Below are positions 9,032-17,190 of a stretch of 64,000 nt of DNA, piece by piece. The number at the start of each line of letters is the position of its first letter. The first letter of the stretch is position 1. The notes beneath the pieces were generated by a model, which saw only the letters and a list, made by a program, of their open reading frames with translations, did no database searches and was not told the origin of the DNA. Both the position numbers and the translations under genes were made by a program. The stretch comes from Vineibacter terrae (lineage in GTDB: Bacteria > Pseudomonadota > Alphaproteobacteria > Reyranellales > Reyranellaceae): assembly GCF_008039615.1 (NCBI RefSeq), contig NZ_VDUZ01000004.1, positions 1 to 64,000 on the forward strand. Reading direction: 5' to 3'.

Positions 9032-9158
9032 GACCCTCTACCTTCTCCGCACGCGCAAAACGGCAGGTTATCGGGGTTGCCGGCCCGGCTGCAACGCTTG
9101 CCGCATCGGCGCGTTGGCTGCAGAGCAGTGGAACGGCGAGCCGAGGAGGCCAGGCCAT

Positions 9159-9758
9159 ATGACCGTAGCACCGCCCCCGTCACCGGCCGCGGCGCCGCCG
9201 CCGGCCGGGTTTCGCGACCTGCTGACGCCGGAGCTGATCGGCTGGCGCGTGGCCGGCAAGGGCGGCTTCCGCTGGATGCCGCCCGGCGTGCTCGAGAGCT
9301 TCGGCGGCCCCGGCCTGTTCTGGTACGCCAACGAGACCTTCGACGACTTCATCCTCGACGTGTCCTGGCGGACGCTGCATCCGGACGACAATTCAGGCGT
9401 CTTCCTGCGCTGTCCGCCGCTGCAGGACACGCCGGCGCTGGCCATCGCGCAGGGCTACGAGGTGCAGATCGACGACCGCGGCTTCGATCCGAAGACCCGA
9501 TGCACCGGCAGCGCCCTGCATCTGACGGGCGCGGTCTACAGGCTGGCGCCGGCAGCGGCGGGGCTTTCGCATCCGGTCGGCGAATGGAACCGGTTCGTGA
9601 TCACGGCCTGCGCGCAGACCATCAGCGTCGTGCTCAACGGCGCGCCGGCCGCACGGCTGGAGCATGGGGACCGCGCCCGTTCAGGGCATGTGGCGCTGCA
9701 ATGCCACCACGAAGGCTCCGCCGTGCAGTTCAGGCACGTCGCCATCAAGCCGCTGTAG
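9159..9758 (+). CDS. DUF1080 (concanavalin-like) domain protein
   Basis: 199-residue protein of the DUF1080 family, whose members adopt a lectin-like beta-sandwich and include glycoside-hydrolase-like proteins. After a proline/alanine-rich N-terminus (residues 1-18) come the family strands GWRVAGKGGFRW, FDDFILDVSWRT, DNSGVFLRC, GYEVQIDDRG, EWNRFVITACAQTISVVLNG and the closing GHVALQCHHEGSAVQFRHVAIKPL. Start ATG 9159 is preceded by GAGGAGG. No signal peptide is evident. It is divergent from the acyl-CoA dehydrogenase gene; the substrate cannot be inferred. Confidence 0.85.
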   Translation: MTVAPPPSPAAAPPPAGFRDLLTPELIGWRVAGKGGFRWMPPGVLESFGGPGLFWYANETFDDFILDVSWRTLHPDDNSGVFLRCPPLQDTPALAIAQGYEVQIDDRGFDPKTRCTGSALHLTGAVYRLAPAAAGLSHPVGEWNRFVITACAQTISVVLNGAPAARLEHGDRARSGHVALQCHHEGSAVQFRHVAIKPL

Positions 9759-9766
9759 GCACGACT

Positions 9767-9813
9767 GTCATCCCGAGCGTGATCCTGCGCCTCCGGGCGA
9801 AGGATCAGGCGCC
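9767..9813. repeat. Partial family A derivative
   Basis: The element begins with the family A head GTCATCCCGAGCG but then turns into a short hairpin built on TGATCCTGCGCC/GGCGAAGGATCA. It lies between the convergent ends of the DUF1080 and Rieske genes and may act as a terminator. Confidence 0.5.
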
Positions 9814-9818
9814 GCCAC

Positions 9819-10646
9819 TCAGCCGTGGATCGCTGCCACGCGCGACTGGAACTGCCGGCCGAGAGGGGTTGTCGGCGGCATCGGGCTGCCGGCGGCGAGC
9901 GCCTGCTGGCGCGCCTCGGCGCCTGATCGGGTTGTCGCGATCCCGTCCTCCAGCCGCGCAGGGGTGTCGTCCGCGCACAGCAGGTGCAGGACGAGGCGGG
10001 TGCGCAGATGCGTGCGCGGGATCACCTGGTGGATGATGCGTGCATCGGCGGCATGGTCGATCACCAGGGTCGGCCACAGCCAGTGCCGCCCGGCCTGTGG
10101 TGCTTCATCCAGCAGGTGCTCGACCACGGCCTTCCAGTTGGCATCGATGTCGACCGTCGCGTCGCCGCGCGGGCGCAGCGCCTCGACGCCGGCCAGCGCA
10201 GGGGCGTCGTCGAACGGGGCCGCATCGGCCTCGACGTGGATGAACAGCAGGCCGTGGCGGCGCTCGATGCGCACCGTCGGCAGGTTGCATTCCGGGCCAT
10301 GTGGTTGCGACGGCGCGACCTTGGGCGGCGCCTGCACGAAGCGGCCGGCAAGGTCGTAGGTCCAGCCATGGTAACGGCAGCGCAGCTCCGTGCGGCGTCC
10401 GGCGCCGGCATCGACCACCGGCAGCCCCTGGTGCCGGCACTGGTTGTGGAACGCTGCGATGCCGGCGTCGCTGCGCGCGGCGAAGACCGGCCAGCCGCCG
10501 AGGATCTGGCACACGTAGTCGCCGGTGGCGGCCAGCGCATCCGCGCGCCCGAGCATCTGCCAGGCATGCGCGAACAGCGCCTGGCGCTCGTGCGTGAAGG
10601 CGTCCGGCTCGAGATAGAGCCGCGCCGGGAGGAGGCCGCTCGCCAT
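9819..10646 (-). CDS. Rieske [2Fe-2S] oxygenase-like protein
   Basis: 275-residue protein with a complete Rieske domain: C70-x-H72 and C90-x2-H93 in NQCRHQG and RCRYHGW. The rest resembles the catalytic domain of ring-hydroxylating oxygenase alpha subunits (NWKAVVEHLLDEA at residues 170-182), but is shorter than most (usually 350-450). In the canonical iron-site pattern D-x2-H-x4-H the first histidine is proline here (D180, P183, H188), so the mononuclear iron centre may be altered or absent. Last gene of a four-gene minus-strand run with the GlcG-like, haem-oxygenase-like and gntR genes. It may act in catabolism of an aromatic or amine compound, which is inference. Confidence 0.85.
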   Translation of the reverse strand: MASGLLPARLYLEPDAFTHERQALFAHAWQMLGRADALAATGDYVCQILGGWPVFAARSDAGIAAFHNQCRHQGLPVVDAGAGRRTELRCRYHGWTYDLAGRFVQAPPKVAPSQPHGPECNLPTVRIERRHGLLFIHVEADAAPFDDAPALAGVEALRPRGDATVDIDANWKAVVEHLLDEAPQAGRHWLWPTLVIDHAADARIIHQVIPRTHLRTRLVLHLLCADDTPARLEDGIATTRSGAEARQQALAAGSPMPPTTPLGRQFQSRVAAIHG

Positions 10647-10652
10647 GGGCCC

Positions 10653-11078
10653 CTAGCGGCCGAGATGGCGCCGGAAGGCGTCGATGCCGGCCTGGCAGAC
10701 GGCGGTGTCCTGCTCGCCGTTGCCGCCCGAGGCGGCGATGCTGCCCACCACCTTGCCGTCGACCTCGACGGGGAAGCCGCCGACAAAGACGGTGAAGCGG
10801 CCCTCGTGCTGGGTGAAGATGCCGAAGGCCTCCTCGCCGGGCAGGGCGTTCCTGTAGTTGTGCGTCGGCTTGCGGTGGCCGGCGGCGGTGAACGCCTTGT
10901 TCATGGCGATCTGCACGCTGGTCACCTTGCCGCCGTCGAGCCGGCGCAGCGCGATCGGGTAGCCGGCCGCATCGGCGACGCACAGCACCTCGGGGATGCC
11001 GAGCTCCTCGGCCTTCCTCTGCGCCGCGTCGAGCATCAGGTTGGCCTCGGCCAGCGAGAAGGTCTGGTAGGTGATCAC
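10653..11078 (-). CDS. GlcG/HbpS-type (DUF336) protein
   Basis: 141-residue member of the haem-degrading/GlcG family (DUF336), which occurs in glycolate, propanediol and aromatic-degradation clusters. The N-terminal helix LAEANLMLDAAQRKAEELG, the strand ALRRLDGGK and the C-terminal VVGSIAASGGNGEQDTAVC match the family. It lies 6 bp before the Rieske gene and 21 bp after the haem-oxygenase-like gene on the same strand, so it is probably co-transcribed. Its biochemical role is poorly defined in the family, and is unknown here. Confidence 0.85.
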   Translation of the reverse strand: MITYQTFSLAEANLMLDAAQRKAEELGIPEVLCVADAAGYPIALRRLDGGKVTSVQIAMNKAFTAAGHRKPTHNYRNALPGEEAFGIFTQHEGRFTVFVGGFPVEVDGKVVGSIAASGGNGEQDTAVCQAGIDAFRRHLGR

Positions 11079-11099
11079 GCGACGTATCTCCGGCGCGCC

Positions 11100-11828
11100 C
11101 TATGCGGCGGCCTGGGCCTGCGGCTGGGCCAGGAACTTGGCGTAGAGCCCGTCGAGATAGAGCCGGCGCATCAGCGTCGCCTCGCGCACCAGGCGCAGGC
11201 AGGCGCTCCTGAGCTCCGGCGTCGTGGCGTGCCTCTCCAGGATCTCGAAGCCGCGTTCGCCATGCTCGGCGTCGGCGACGATGTGCAGGGTGAAGAACAC
11301 GACCTCGTCCTGGGTGAAGCCGTACTTCTCCAGCAGCGGCGGCGTGGTGCGGCTGTAGATCTGCGGCACCTGCGACTCGAGCCCGACCAGCAGGGCGGCC
11401 ATGGCCTCGACATAGTGGCGCTGCGACTGGCGATAGCACCAGCTCTGCAGGCCCAGCGTCTCGGGCAGCAGCTCGCCGTTGAGCTGGGCGTTCCTGATCT
11501 CGTCGCGGCCCATGCCGCAATGCTCGCCGAAATCGAGCAGCAGCTCGGTGTGCTTGATCGCCGGGAAGCCTTCCTGGCCGACCATGCCTTCCTCTTCCAT
11601 GATGTTCTCGGCGATGAAGGCGCGCACATCCTCGGCCGGGCAGTCGCCATAGACCGTGGCGCACCATTGCGGGAACAGGCTGACATAGTGGAAGTGCTGC
11701 TTGGTCCATTCGCCCAGCAGGCGGCGATTGAGCCGGCCGCTCACCCAGGCGTCGCTCCAGGGGTGGGTCTTGGAGTGGCGCTGCTGGATCACCTCTTCGA
11801 TCTGCGTGCGGAACTCGCTCTTGGCCAT
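11100..11828 (-). CDS. TenA/PqqC-like haem-oxygenase-fold metal enzyme
   Basis: 242 residues from ATG 11828, chosen because AGGAGG lies seven bases upstream; a longer frame would include the operator. The all-helical fold resembles PqqC and the CADD-type diiron oxidases. The third metal helix is clear as H182-x3-D186-x2-H189 (LHIVADAEHGERG), the same spacing as the H-x3-D-x2-H of CADD/HDO enzymes. Acidic and histidine residues in NIMEEEGMVGQEGF and AIKHTELL (about 76-100) could supply the other ligands. A diiron or non-haem oxygenase role is therefore plausible, more so than thiaminase (TenA) activity. Preceded by a GntR operator. Confidence 0.8.
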   Translation of the reverse strand: MAKSEFRTQIEEVIQQRHSKTHPWSDAWVSGRLNRRLLGEWTKQHFHYVSLFPQWCATVYGDCPAEDVRAFIAENIMEEEGMVGQEGFPAIKHTELLLDFGEHCGMGRDEIRNAQLNGELLPETLGLQSWCYRQSQRHYVEAMAALLVGLESQVPQIYSRTTPPLLEKYGFTQDEVVFFTLHIVADAEHGERGFEILERHATTPELRSACLRLVREATLMRRLYLDGLYAKFLAQPQAQAAA

Positions 11829-11856
11829 GGCATTCCTCCTGGTCTCATCCAGGATA

Positions 11857-11866
11857 CTGTATACAG
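11857..11866. promoter_or_regulatory. GntR operator CTGTATACAG between gntR and the metal-enzyme gene
   Basis: A perfect 10-bp palindrome CTGTATACAG lies 29 bases before the metal-enzyme start codon. The identical core occurs once more, in front of gntR and the ABC operon (12661-12674). The shared sequence at two control points of one gene block makes it the likely binding site of the GntR protein encoded between them. Confidence 0.75.
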
Positions 11867-11878
11867 AATGGCTGCGAG

Positions 11879-12637
11879 TCAAGAGGAAGCCTTCACGGCC
11901 GACAGGGCGGCGCTCGCCTGCTCCGGCGCCGGCTCGCGCTCGGCCAGGAACGTGCGCCCGGCGTGGAGCACGTGGCGCGAGGCGAGCAGCGCGGCCATCT
12001 CCTCGTCGCCGGCGACGATCGCCTCGAGGATGTCGGCGTGCTCCTCCCAGTTGGTCACCGCCTGCTTGAGGCTGCGCGGCGCGAAGAGATGGGCGGTGCG
12101 CTCGCGCAGGGTACGCATGATGTCGCCCAGCACGCGGTTGTTGCCGGCCTCCGCCAGGAGGTCATGGAAGCGGTTGTTGAACTCGACGAACTCCTCGGGC
12201 GTGCCGGTCGCCGCCTTGGCGCGGCCCTCGGAAAGCACCGATTTTATCCGATCTATCACGCCCGGCTGGTGCCGGCGGGCGGCAAGGCGGGCATTGAGCC
12301 CTTCGAGGTTGGCGCGCACCTCGACCATCTCCCAGGCGTCGGCGTTGGAGAGCGATGCGACCACGGCGCTGCGCCGCGGCGTGACCTCGATGAAGCCCTC
12401 CGATGCCAGCGCCCGGATCGCCTCGCGCACGGGATTGCGCGACACGCCGAGCTCGGCCGCGATCCGCTCCTCGATCAGCCGCTCGCCGGGCCGGTAGCGG
12501 CCGCGCACGATGGCCTGGCGGAGCGACTGCGTGACGAGATCGCGCAAGGGCGAATAGGTGTCGCCCAGGCGGGCGGCATCGGGCGCGGGCGCGGAAGCGG
12601 TGTCGGGCGGCATGGCAGGCTTGGGATCGCGGGGCAT
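11879..12637 (-). CDS. GntR-family (FCD) transcriptional regulator
   Basis: 252 residues from ATG 12637. The N-terminal winged helix (IVRGRYRPGERLIEERIAAELGVSRNPVREAIRAL at about residues 37-72, read in parts) is followed by a helical FCD effector domain with the usual metal-binding-type histidines (FNNRFHDLL, WEEHADIL, RHVLHAG). A longer open frame upstream runs through the operator and is rejected. It is divergent from the ABC transporter operon and upstream of the metal-enzyme, GlcG and Rieske genes. Its probable operators at 12661 and 11857 imply autoregulation and control of both sides, in response to an unknown ligand. Confidence 0.88.
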   Translation of the reverse strand: MPRDPKPAMPPDTASAPAPDAARLGDTYSPLRDLVTQSLRQAIVRGRYRPGERLIEERIAAELGVSRNPVREAIRALASEGFIEVTPRRSAVVASLSNADAWEMVEVRANLEGLNARLAARRHQPGVIDRIKSVLSEGRAKAATGTPEEFVEFNNRFHDLLAEAGNNRVLGDIMRTLRERTAHLFAPRSLKQAVTNWEEHADILEAIVAGDEEMAALLASRHVLHAGRTFLAEREPAPEQASAALSAVKASS

Positions 12638-12660
12638 TTGACGGTCTTGACACTCCTCAT

Positions 12661-12674
12661 TCCTGTATACAGGA
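12661..12674. promoter_or_regulatory. GntR operator, divergent control region
   Basis: TCCTGTATACAGGA is a perfect 14-bp palindrome sharing its CTGTATACAG core with the site at 11857. It lies 24 bases before gntR and 68 bases before the ABC operon. On the plus strand a TTGACA at 12647-12652 could be a -35 box, so a bound repressor would cover the promoter. Confidence 0.8.
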
Positions 12675-12741
12675 TACAGGCTACGATCAGGAAAGGTAGT
12701 GGGGCGCAAGACACAGATCAAGCTTATCGGGGAGGACGACG

Positions 12742-14241
12742 ATGAAGGTTGGCTTGCGCATGGCCCGTCGGGCCGTGGTCCTCGCATGTGCAGGGGCGTC
12801 GATGTGGGCGCTGGCGGCGGGCGCCACCCGCGCCCAGGAGATCGTCATCGCGCTCGGCTCGGAACCGACGACGCTCGACCCGCAGATCCGCCAGGACGGC
12901 GGCGAGCGGGCGGTCAACGACAACATCTACGAGGCGCTCATCTTCCGCACGCCCAAGGGCGAGCTGGTGCCGGGTCTGGCGGCCGAGATGCCCAGGCTGC
13001 TGGACCCCACGACGTGGCAGTTCAGGCTGCGCGCCGGCGTCAAGTTCCACAACGGCGAGCCGTTCACCGCCGATGCGGTCGTGGCCAGCATCGCACGCAT
13101 GCTCGACCCGGCGGTGCGCTCGGAGAACCTGTCCTACTTCAGCACGCTGGTGCGCGCCGAGAAGGTCGACGACCTGACGGTCAACGTCGTGACCAAGGCG
13201 CCGGACTCGGTGTTCCTCTCGCGCATGTACTGGCTGAAGATCATCCCGCCGCAGCACGCCAGGAGCCCGGGCTTCGCGACCCAGCCGGTCGGCACCGGCC
13301 CCTATCGCCTTGTCGAGTGGGTGCGCGGCGAGCGCGTGGTGCTGGCCGCCAACCCGGACTACTGGGGCGCCAAGCCCGGCGTGCAGCGGGTGACGTACCG
13401 CTTCGTGTCGGAGATCGGCACCCGTCTGTCGGGCCTGCTGGCGCGTGAGTTCGACATCATCTCGAACCTGCAGCCCGAGTATGTGAAGCGGGCACCGAAG
13501 ATCGGGCGCGTGCCGGCGCTGGAGGTGCCCGTCGTCATCCCCAACGCCATCAGCGGCGTGACGGCCGATGCGCGCGTGCGCCTGGCGCTCAACCTCGCGG
13601 TCGACAAGAAGGCGATCGCGGAGAAGCTGTTCGGCGGCTTCGCCTCGGTGTCCGACGGCCAGTTCATCAGCGCGACCTGGTTCGGCCATGACCCGACGAT
13701 CAACGCCTATCCCTACGACCCCGCCAAGGCGCGGGCGCTGCTGAAGGAGGCCGGCGCCGGGGGCGCCGCGATCGAGCTGGTGGGCACCGCCGGCCGCTGG
13801 CTCAAGGACCGCGAGACCGTCGAGGCGATCGCCGCATACTGGCAGGCGGTGGGACTGAAGGTCGACGTGAAGATCCTGGAGTTCGACGGCTACCTCAAGC
13901 GCCTGTTCGACCGCCAGTCGCGGCCGCAGGCGATCTATGTCAGCCACGCCAACCCGCTGCTGCACGCCGACCGCACGCTGTCGGACTACTACCATGAGAA
14001 GGGCCGCGGCTCGTCCAACAAGGACGCCGAGCTGGCGGCGCTCATCGAGCGCGCCCGTTCCGAGACCGATCCGGCGAAGCAGGCCGAGATCTATCACATG
14101 GTCATGAAACGCGCTCACGAGCAGGCCTATTTCGTGACCCTGGTCGGCATCGACGTGCTCTACGGGCTGAGCCAGCGCATGGACTGGACACCGGGCGTCG
14201 ACGGCAAGTTCCTGGCCAAGGACATGAAGGTCACCCGCTGA
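12742..14241 (+). CDS. Peptide/nickel-type ABC transporter substrate-binding protein
   Basis: 499-residue periplasmic binding protein of the SBP_bac_5 family (DppA/OppA/NikA-like). A signal peptide is visible: basic start MKVGLRMARR, hydrophobic core, and cleavage after ATRA near residue 31. The mature part opens EIVIALGSEPTTLDPQ, followed by the family stretches VKFHNGEPFTADAVVASI and PVGTGPYRLVEWVRGERVVLAANPDYWG. ATG 12742 has GGGGAGGA upstream. First gene of a five-gene importer operon under the GntR operator; the substrate may be a peptide, sugar oligomer or small amine and is not given by sequence. Confidence 0.93.
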   Translation: MKVGLRMARRAVVLACAGASMWALAAGATRAQEIVIALGSEPTTLDPQIRQDGGERAVNDNIYEALIFRTPKGELVPGLAAEMPRLLDPTTWQFRLRAGVKFHNGEPFTADAVVASIARMLDPAVRSENLSYFSTLVRAEKVDDLTVNVVTKAPDSVFLSRMYWLKIIPPQHARSPGFATQPVGTGPYRLVEWVRGERVVLAANPDYWGAKPGVQRVTYRFVSEIGTRLSGLLAREFDIISNLQPEYVKRAPKIGRVPALEVPVVIPNAISGVTADARVRLALNLAVDKKAIAEKLFGGFASVSDGQFISATWFGHDPTINAYPYDPAKARALLKEAGAGGAAIELVGTAGRWLKDRETVEAIAAYWQAVGLKVDVKILEFDGYLKRLFDRQSRPQAIYVSHANPLLHADRTLSDYYHEKGRGSSNKDAELAALIERARSETDPAKQAEIYHMVMKRAHEQAYFVTLVGIDVLYGLSQRMDWTPGVDGKFLAKDMKVTR

Positions 14242-14266
14242 CCTCAAACGTCGGGAGCAAAGCGTC

Positions 14267-15190
14267 ATGAGCGCCGGCTTCCTGCTTCGCCGCCTCGGCC
14301 ATGGCATCGTCGTCGTGCTCGGCGTGACGATCGTGGTCTTCATCGTGACGCGCATGGTGGGCGATCCCGTGCGCGTCATGCTGCCCATCGACGCCAGCGA
14401 CGAGCAGCGCCAGGCGTTCGCGCACCATCTCGGCCTCGACCGGCCGCTGCCGGCGCAGTTCGCCGACTTCTTCGCGAAGCTGGCACGCTTCGACTTCGGC
14501 GAGTCGCTGTGGCAGCGCCGGCCGGCCATCGACATCGTGCTGGAGCGCCTGCCGGCGACGCTCGAGCTGGTGCTGGTGGGCATGGCCCTGGCCCTGCTGC
14601 TGGCCATCCCGCTCGGCGTCATCGCGGCGCTGCGGCCGGGGCGGGGCTGGGATCGCGCCACGGTGAGCCTGAGCCTGCTGGGCCTGTCGCTGCCCCAGTT
14701 CTGGCTCGGGCTGCTGCTCATCATCCTGTTCGCCGTGGAGTGGGGGCTGCTGCCGACGTCGGGGCGCGGCACGCCGGGGCACCTGATCCTGCCGGCGCTG
14801 ACCCTGGCGCTGCCGGCCACCGGCCGGCTGGCCATGATCGCGCGCTCCTCGATGATCGACGAGCTCAACCAGCCCTATGTGCAGACCGCGATCGCCAAGG
14901 GCCTGCCGTTGCGGCGCGTCGTCGGCCTGCATGCGCTGCGCAACGCCGCGAACCCGGTGCTGACGCTGGCCGGCTGGGAGCTCATCCGCTCGCTCGCGGG
15001 CTATGCCGTCGTGGTCGAGACGGTCTTCGCCTGGCCGGGGCTGGGCTATGTCGCGATCCAGGCCATCCAGCGCCAGGATCTCGTGCTGCTGCAGACCGTG
15101 GTGTTCGTGGTCGCGATCATGGTGGTCGCGATCAACCTCGCCATGGACCTCGTCTACAAGGCGATCGATCCGCGCATCCAACTCGAGTGA
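14267..15190 (+). CDS. ABC transporter permease, DppB/OppB family
   Basis: 307-residue inner-membrane permease. It has the DppB hallmark N-terminus (GFLLRRLGHGIVVVLGVTIVVFIVTRMVGDP) with the first membrane helix, about six helices in all, and the EAA-type loop with ARSSMIDELNQPYVQTAIAKGLP near residue 205. Start is ATG 14267, 25 bp after the binding-protein stop. Partners are the next permease and two ATPases. Confidence 0.93.
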   Translation: MSAGFLLRRLGHGIVVVLGVTIVVFIVTRMVGDPVRVMLPIDASDEQRQAFAHHLGLDRPLPAQFADFFAKLARFDFGESLWQRRPAIDIVLERLPATLELVLVGMALALLLAIPLGVIAALRPGRGWDRATVSLSLLGLSLPQFWLGLLLIILFAVEWGLLPTSGRGTPGHLILPALTLALPATGRLAMIARSSMIDELNQPYVQTAIAKGLPLRRVVGLHALRNAANPVLTLAGWELIRSLAGYAVVVETVFAWPGLGYVAIQAIQRQDLVLLQTVVFVVAIMVVAINLAMDLVYKAIDPRIQLE

Positions 15191-15193
15191 GCC

Positions 15194-16165
15194 ATGGCAA
15201 TGACCAAGTCGACCGCCGGCACGCTCGCCCACGCCGCACCGCTGCACGGCCGGCCGCATGAGCTGTTCAACGCGCTGCGCGGCATCGCGCGCGAGCTGCG
15301 CGCCGACAAGCTGGGCGCCTTCGGCACGATGATCCTGCTGGTGCTGGTCATCGTGGCGATCGCCGCGCCGGCGCTGGCGCCCTACGATCCCGCCGCGCAG
15401 TCGCTGGCCGACCGCCTGCTGCCGCCGGCCTGGCTTGCCGGCGGCAGCCCGGCGCATTGGCTGGGCACCGATCATCTGGGCCGCGATGTGCTCTCGCGCA
15501 CGATCCACGGCGCGCGCGTGTCGCTGCTGGTGGGCGTCGCCGTGGTGGCGCTGGCCGGCACGTTCGGGACCGTGCTGGGGCTGGTCGCCGGCTATTTCGG
15601 CGGGCGGGCCGACACCATCATCATGCGCGCCGTCGACATCCAGGTCGCGTTCCCGGCGCTGCTGCTGGCCCTCATCATCCTGACCGTGGTGAAGCCGACG
15701 CCCGGCACGCTCGTGATCGTGCTCGCGGCCAATGGCTGGATGGTCTATGCGCGCCTGGTGCGCGGCGTCGTGCTGTCCAGCCGCCAGTCGCTCTACGTCG
15801 AGGCGGCCGAGATCGTGGGCTGCCGGCCGCTGCGCGTGATCTTCCGCCACGTCCTGCCCAACCTCACGTCGCCGCTGGTGACGCTCGCGACCCTGGAGTT
15901 CGCGCGCATCGTGCTCGCCGAGGCGGCGCTGTCGTTCCTCGGGCTGGGCGTGCAGCCGCCGGCGACGTCGTGGGGCCTCGATGTTGCCGCCGGCAAGAAC
16001 TACATCTTCGACGCTTGGTGGCTGGTCACCGTGCCTGGCACCGCGATCGCGCTCACCGTGCTCAGCATCAACCTGGTCGCGAGCTGGATCCGGATCGCCA
16101 CCGATCCGCGCGAGCGGCAGAAGCGCTTCGCGCGCGGCGCGGCCGTGTCGGAGATGGGCGCATGA
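15194..16165 (+). CDS. ABC transporter permease, DppC/OppC family
   Basis: 323-residue second permease. It has the DppC-type opening after about 45 residues (ADKLGAFGTMILLVLVIVAIAAP), the motif HWLGTDHLGRDVLSRTIHGARVSLLVG near residue 90, and an EAA loop with SLYVEAAEIVGCRPLRVIFRHVLPN near residue 215. The start lies 3 bp after the DppB-like stop, and its own stop overlaps the following ATPase start (ATGA). Confidence 0.93.
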   Translation: MAMTKSTAGTLAHAAPLHGRPHELFNALRGIARELRADKLGAFGTMILLVLVIVAIAAPALAPYDPAAQSLADRLLPPAWLAGGSPAHWLGTDHLGRDVLSRTIHGARVSLLVGVAVVALAGTFGTVLGLVAGYFGGRADTIIMRAVDIQVAFPALLLALIILTVVKPTPGTLVIVLAANGWMVYARLVRGVVLSSRQSLYVEAAEIVGCRPLRVIFRHVLPNLTSPLVTLATLEFARIVLAEAALSFLGLGVQPPATSWGLDVAAGKNYIFDAWWLVTVPGTAIALTVLSINLVASWIRIATDPRERQKRFARGAAVSEMGA

Positions 16166-17190
16166 GCGCCGCCGCTGCCGAGGGGCCGCTGCTGCAGGTC
16201 AAGGGCCTGCAGGTGCGGTATTTCACCGAGCGCGGCACCATCGAGGCCTCGCGGGGCGTGACGCTGCATCTGGACCGCGGCGAGACTCTGGGGCTGGTGG
16301 GCGAATCGGGCTCGGGCAAGAGCGTGACGTCGCAGGCCATCCTGGGCCTGATCCGCGAGCCGGGCCGCATCGTGGCCGGCGACATCGTGTGGAAGGGACG
16401 CTCGCTGCTGGCGGCCGACGGCGCGGCCTATGCCCGGCGGGTGCGCGGCAAGGAGATCGCGCTCGTCTTCCAGGACCCGATGACGTCGCTCAATCCGGTG
16501 TTCACCATCGGCCTGCAGATCACCGAGGTGCTGCGCCATCACCTCAAGCTCGGCCGGCGCGCCGCAAGCGACCGCGCCGCCGAGCTGCTGGACCTGGTCG
16601 GCATCTCCGCGCCGCGGCAGCGGCTGGCGCAGTACCCGCATGAGCTCTCGGGCGGCATGCGCCAGCGCGCGCTGATCGCGATGGCGCTGTCGTGCGAGCC
16701 GGAGCTGCTGGTCGCCGACGAGCCGACCACGGCGCTGGATGTCACCATCCAGGCCCAGATCCTGGAGCTGCTCGGCAGCCTGCAGCAGCGGCTGGGGCTC
16801 TCGATCCTGCTCATCACCCACGACCTCGGCGTCGTGGCGGCGCTGTGCCACCGGGTTGCCGTGATCTATGCCGGCCGCATCGTCGAGACCGGGCGCGCCG
16901 CCGACCTGTTCGCACGCCCGGCCCACCCCTACACGATGGGCCTGCTGCGCTCGACGCCACGGATCGACGTGGTGCGGCCGCGGCTGGTCGCGATCGACGG
17001 CACGCCGCCCGATCTGTCGCATCCGCCCGCGGGATGCGCCTTCCACACGCGCTGCCCGATCGCGACCGATGCCTGCATGGCCGAGGCGCCGAGCCTGGTT
17101 CCGCAAGCCGGCGGCCGCACCGTGGCCTGCTGGCGGGCCTTCACGCCCGCCTGGCCCGGCGAGGCCGCCAACCGTCGTGCCCGGGGATGA
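16162..17190 (+). CDS. ABC transporter ATPase, DppD/OppD family
   Basis: 342-residue ATPase. Walker A is [11 protein letters not shown], the Q-loop segment is [12 protein letters not shown], the signature is [15 protein letters not shown], and Walker B is [12 protein letters not shown]. The C-terminal oligopeptide-transporter extension with cysteines ([16 protein letters not shown], then VACW) is present; in this family it binds an iron-sulfur cluster or serves a structural role. Overlaps its neighbours at both ends by 4 bases. Confidence 0.93.
   Translation: MSAAAAEGPLLQVKGLQVRYFTERGTIEASRGVTLHLDRGETLGLVGESGSGKSVTSQAILGLIREPGRIVAGDIVWKGRSLLAADGAAYARRVRGKEIALVFQDPMTSLNPVFTIGLQITEVLRHHLKLGRRAASDRAAELLDLVGISAPRQRLAQYPHELSGGMRQRALIAMALSCEPELLVADEPTTALDVTIQAQILELLGSLQQRLGLSILLITHDLGVVAALCHRVAVIYAGRIVETGRAADLFARPAHPYTMGLLRSTPRIDVVRPRLVAIDGTPPDLSHPPAGCAFHTRCPIATDACMAEAPSLVPQAGGRTVACWRAFTPAWPGEAANRRARG

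Noticed and set aside
4466-10036. A 1856-residue plus-strand open frame running opposite trkH, trkA and the acyl-CoA dehydrogenase
   Set aside because: It is rich in Arg, Gln, His and Ala without any domain pattern and lies antisense to three well-supported genes; GC-rich DNA makes such long shadow frames common.
9984-12497. An 837-residue plus-strand frame over the Rieske, GlcG and metal-enzyme genes
   Set aside because: Composition is that of an antisense shadow, and the minus-strand genes carry clear motifs and ribosome sites.
12638-12787. Longer N-terminus for the GntR regulator starting at 12787
   Set aside because: The extension would run through the operator and the start region of the divergent ABC operon, and has no GntR-like sequence.
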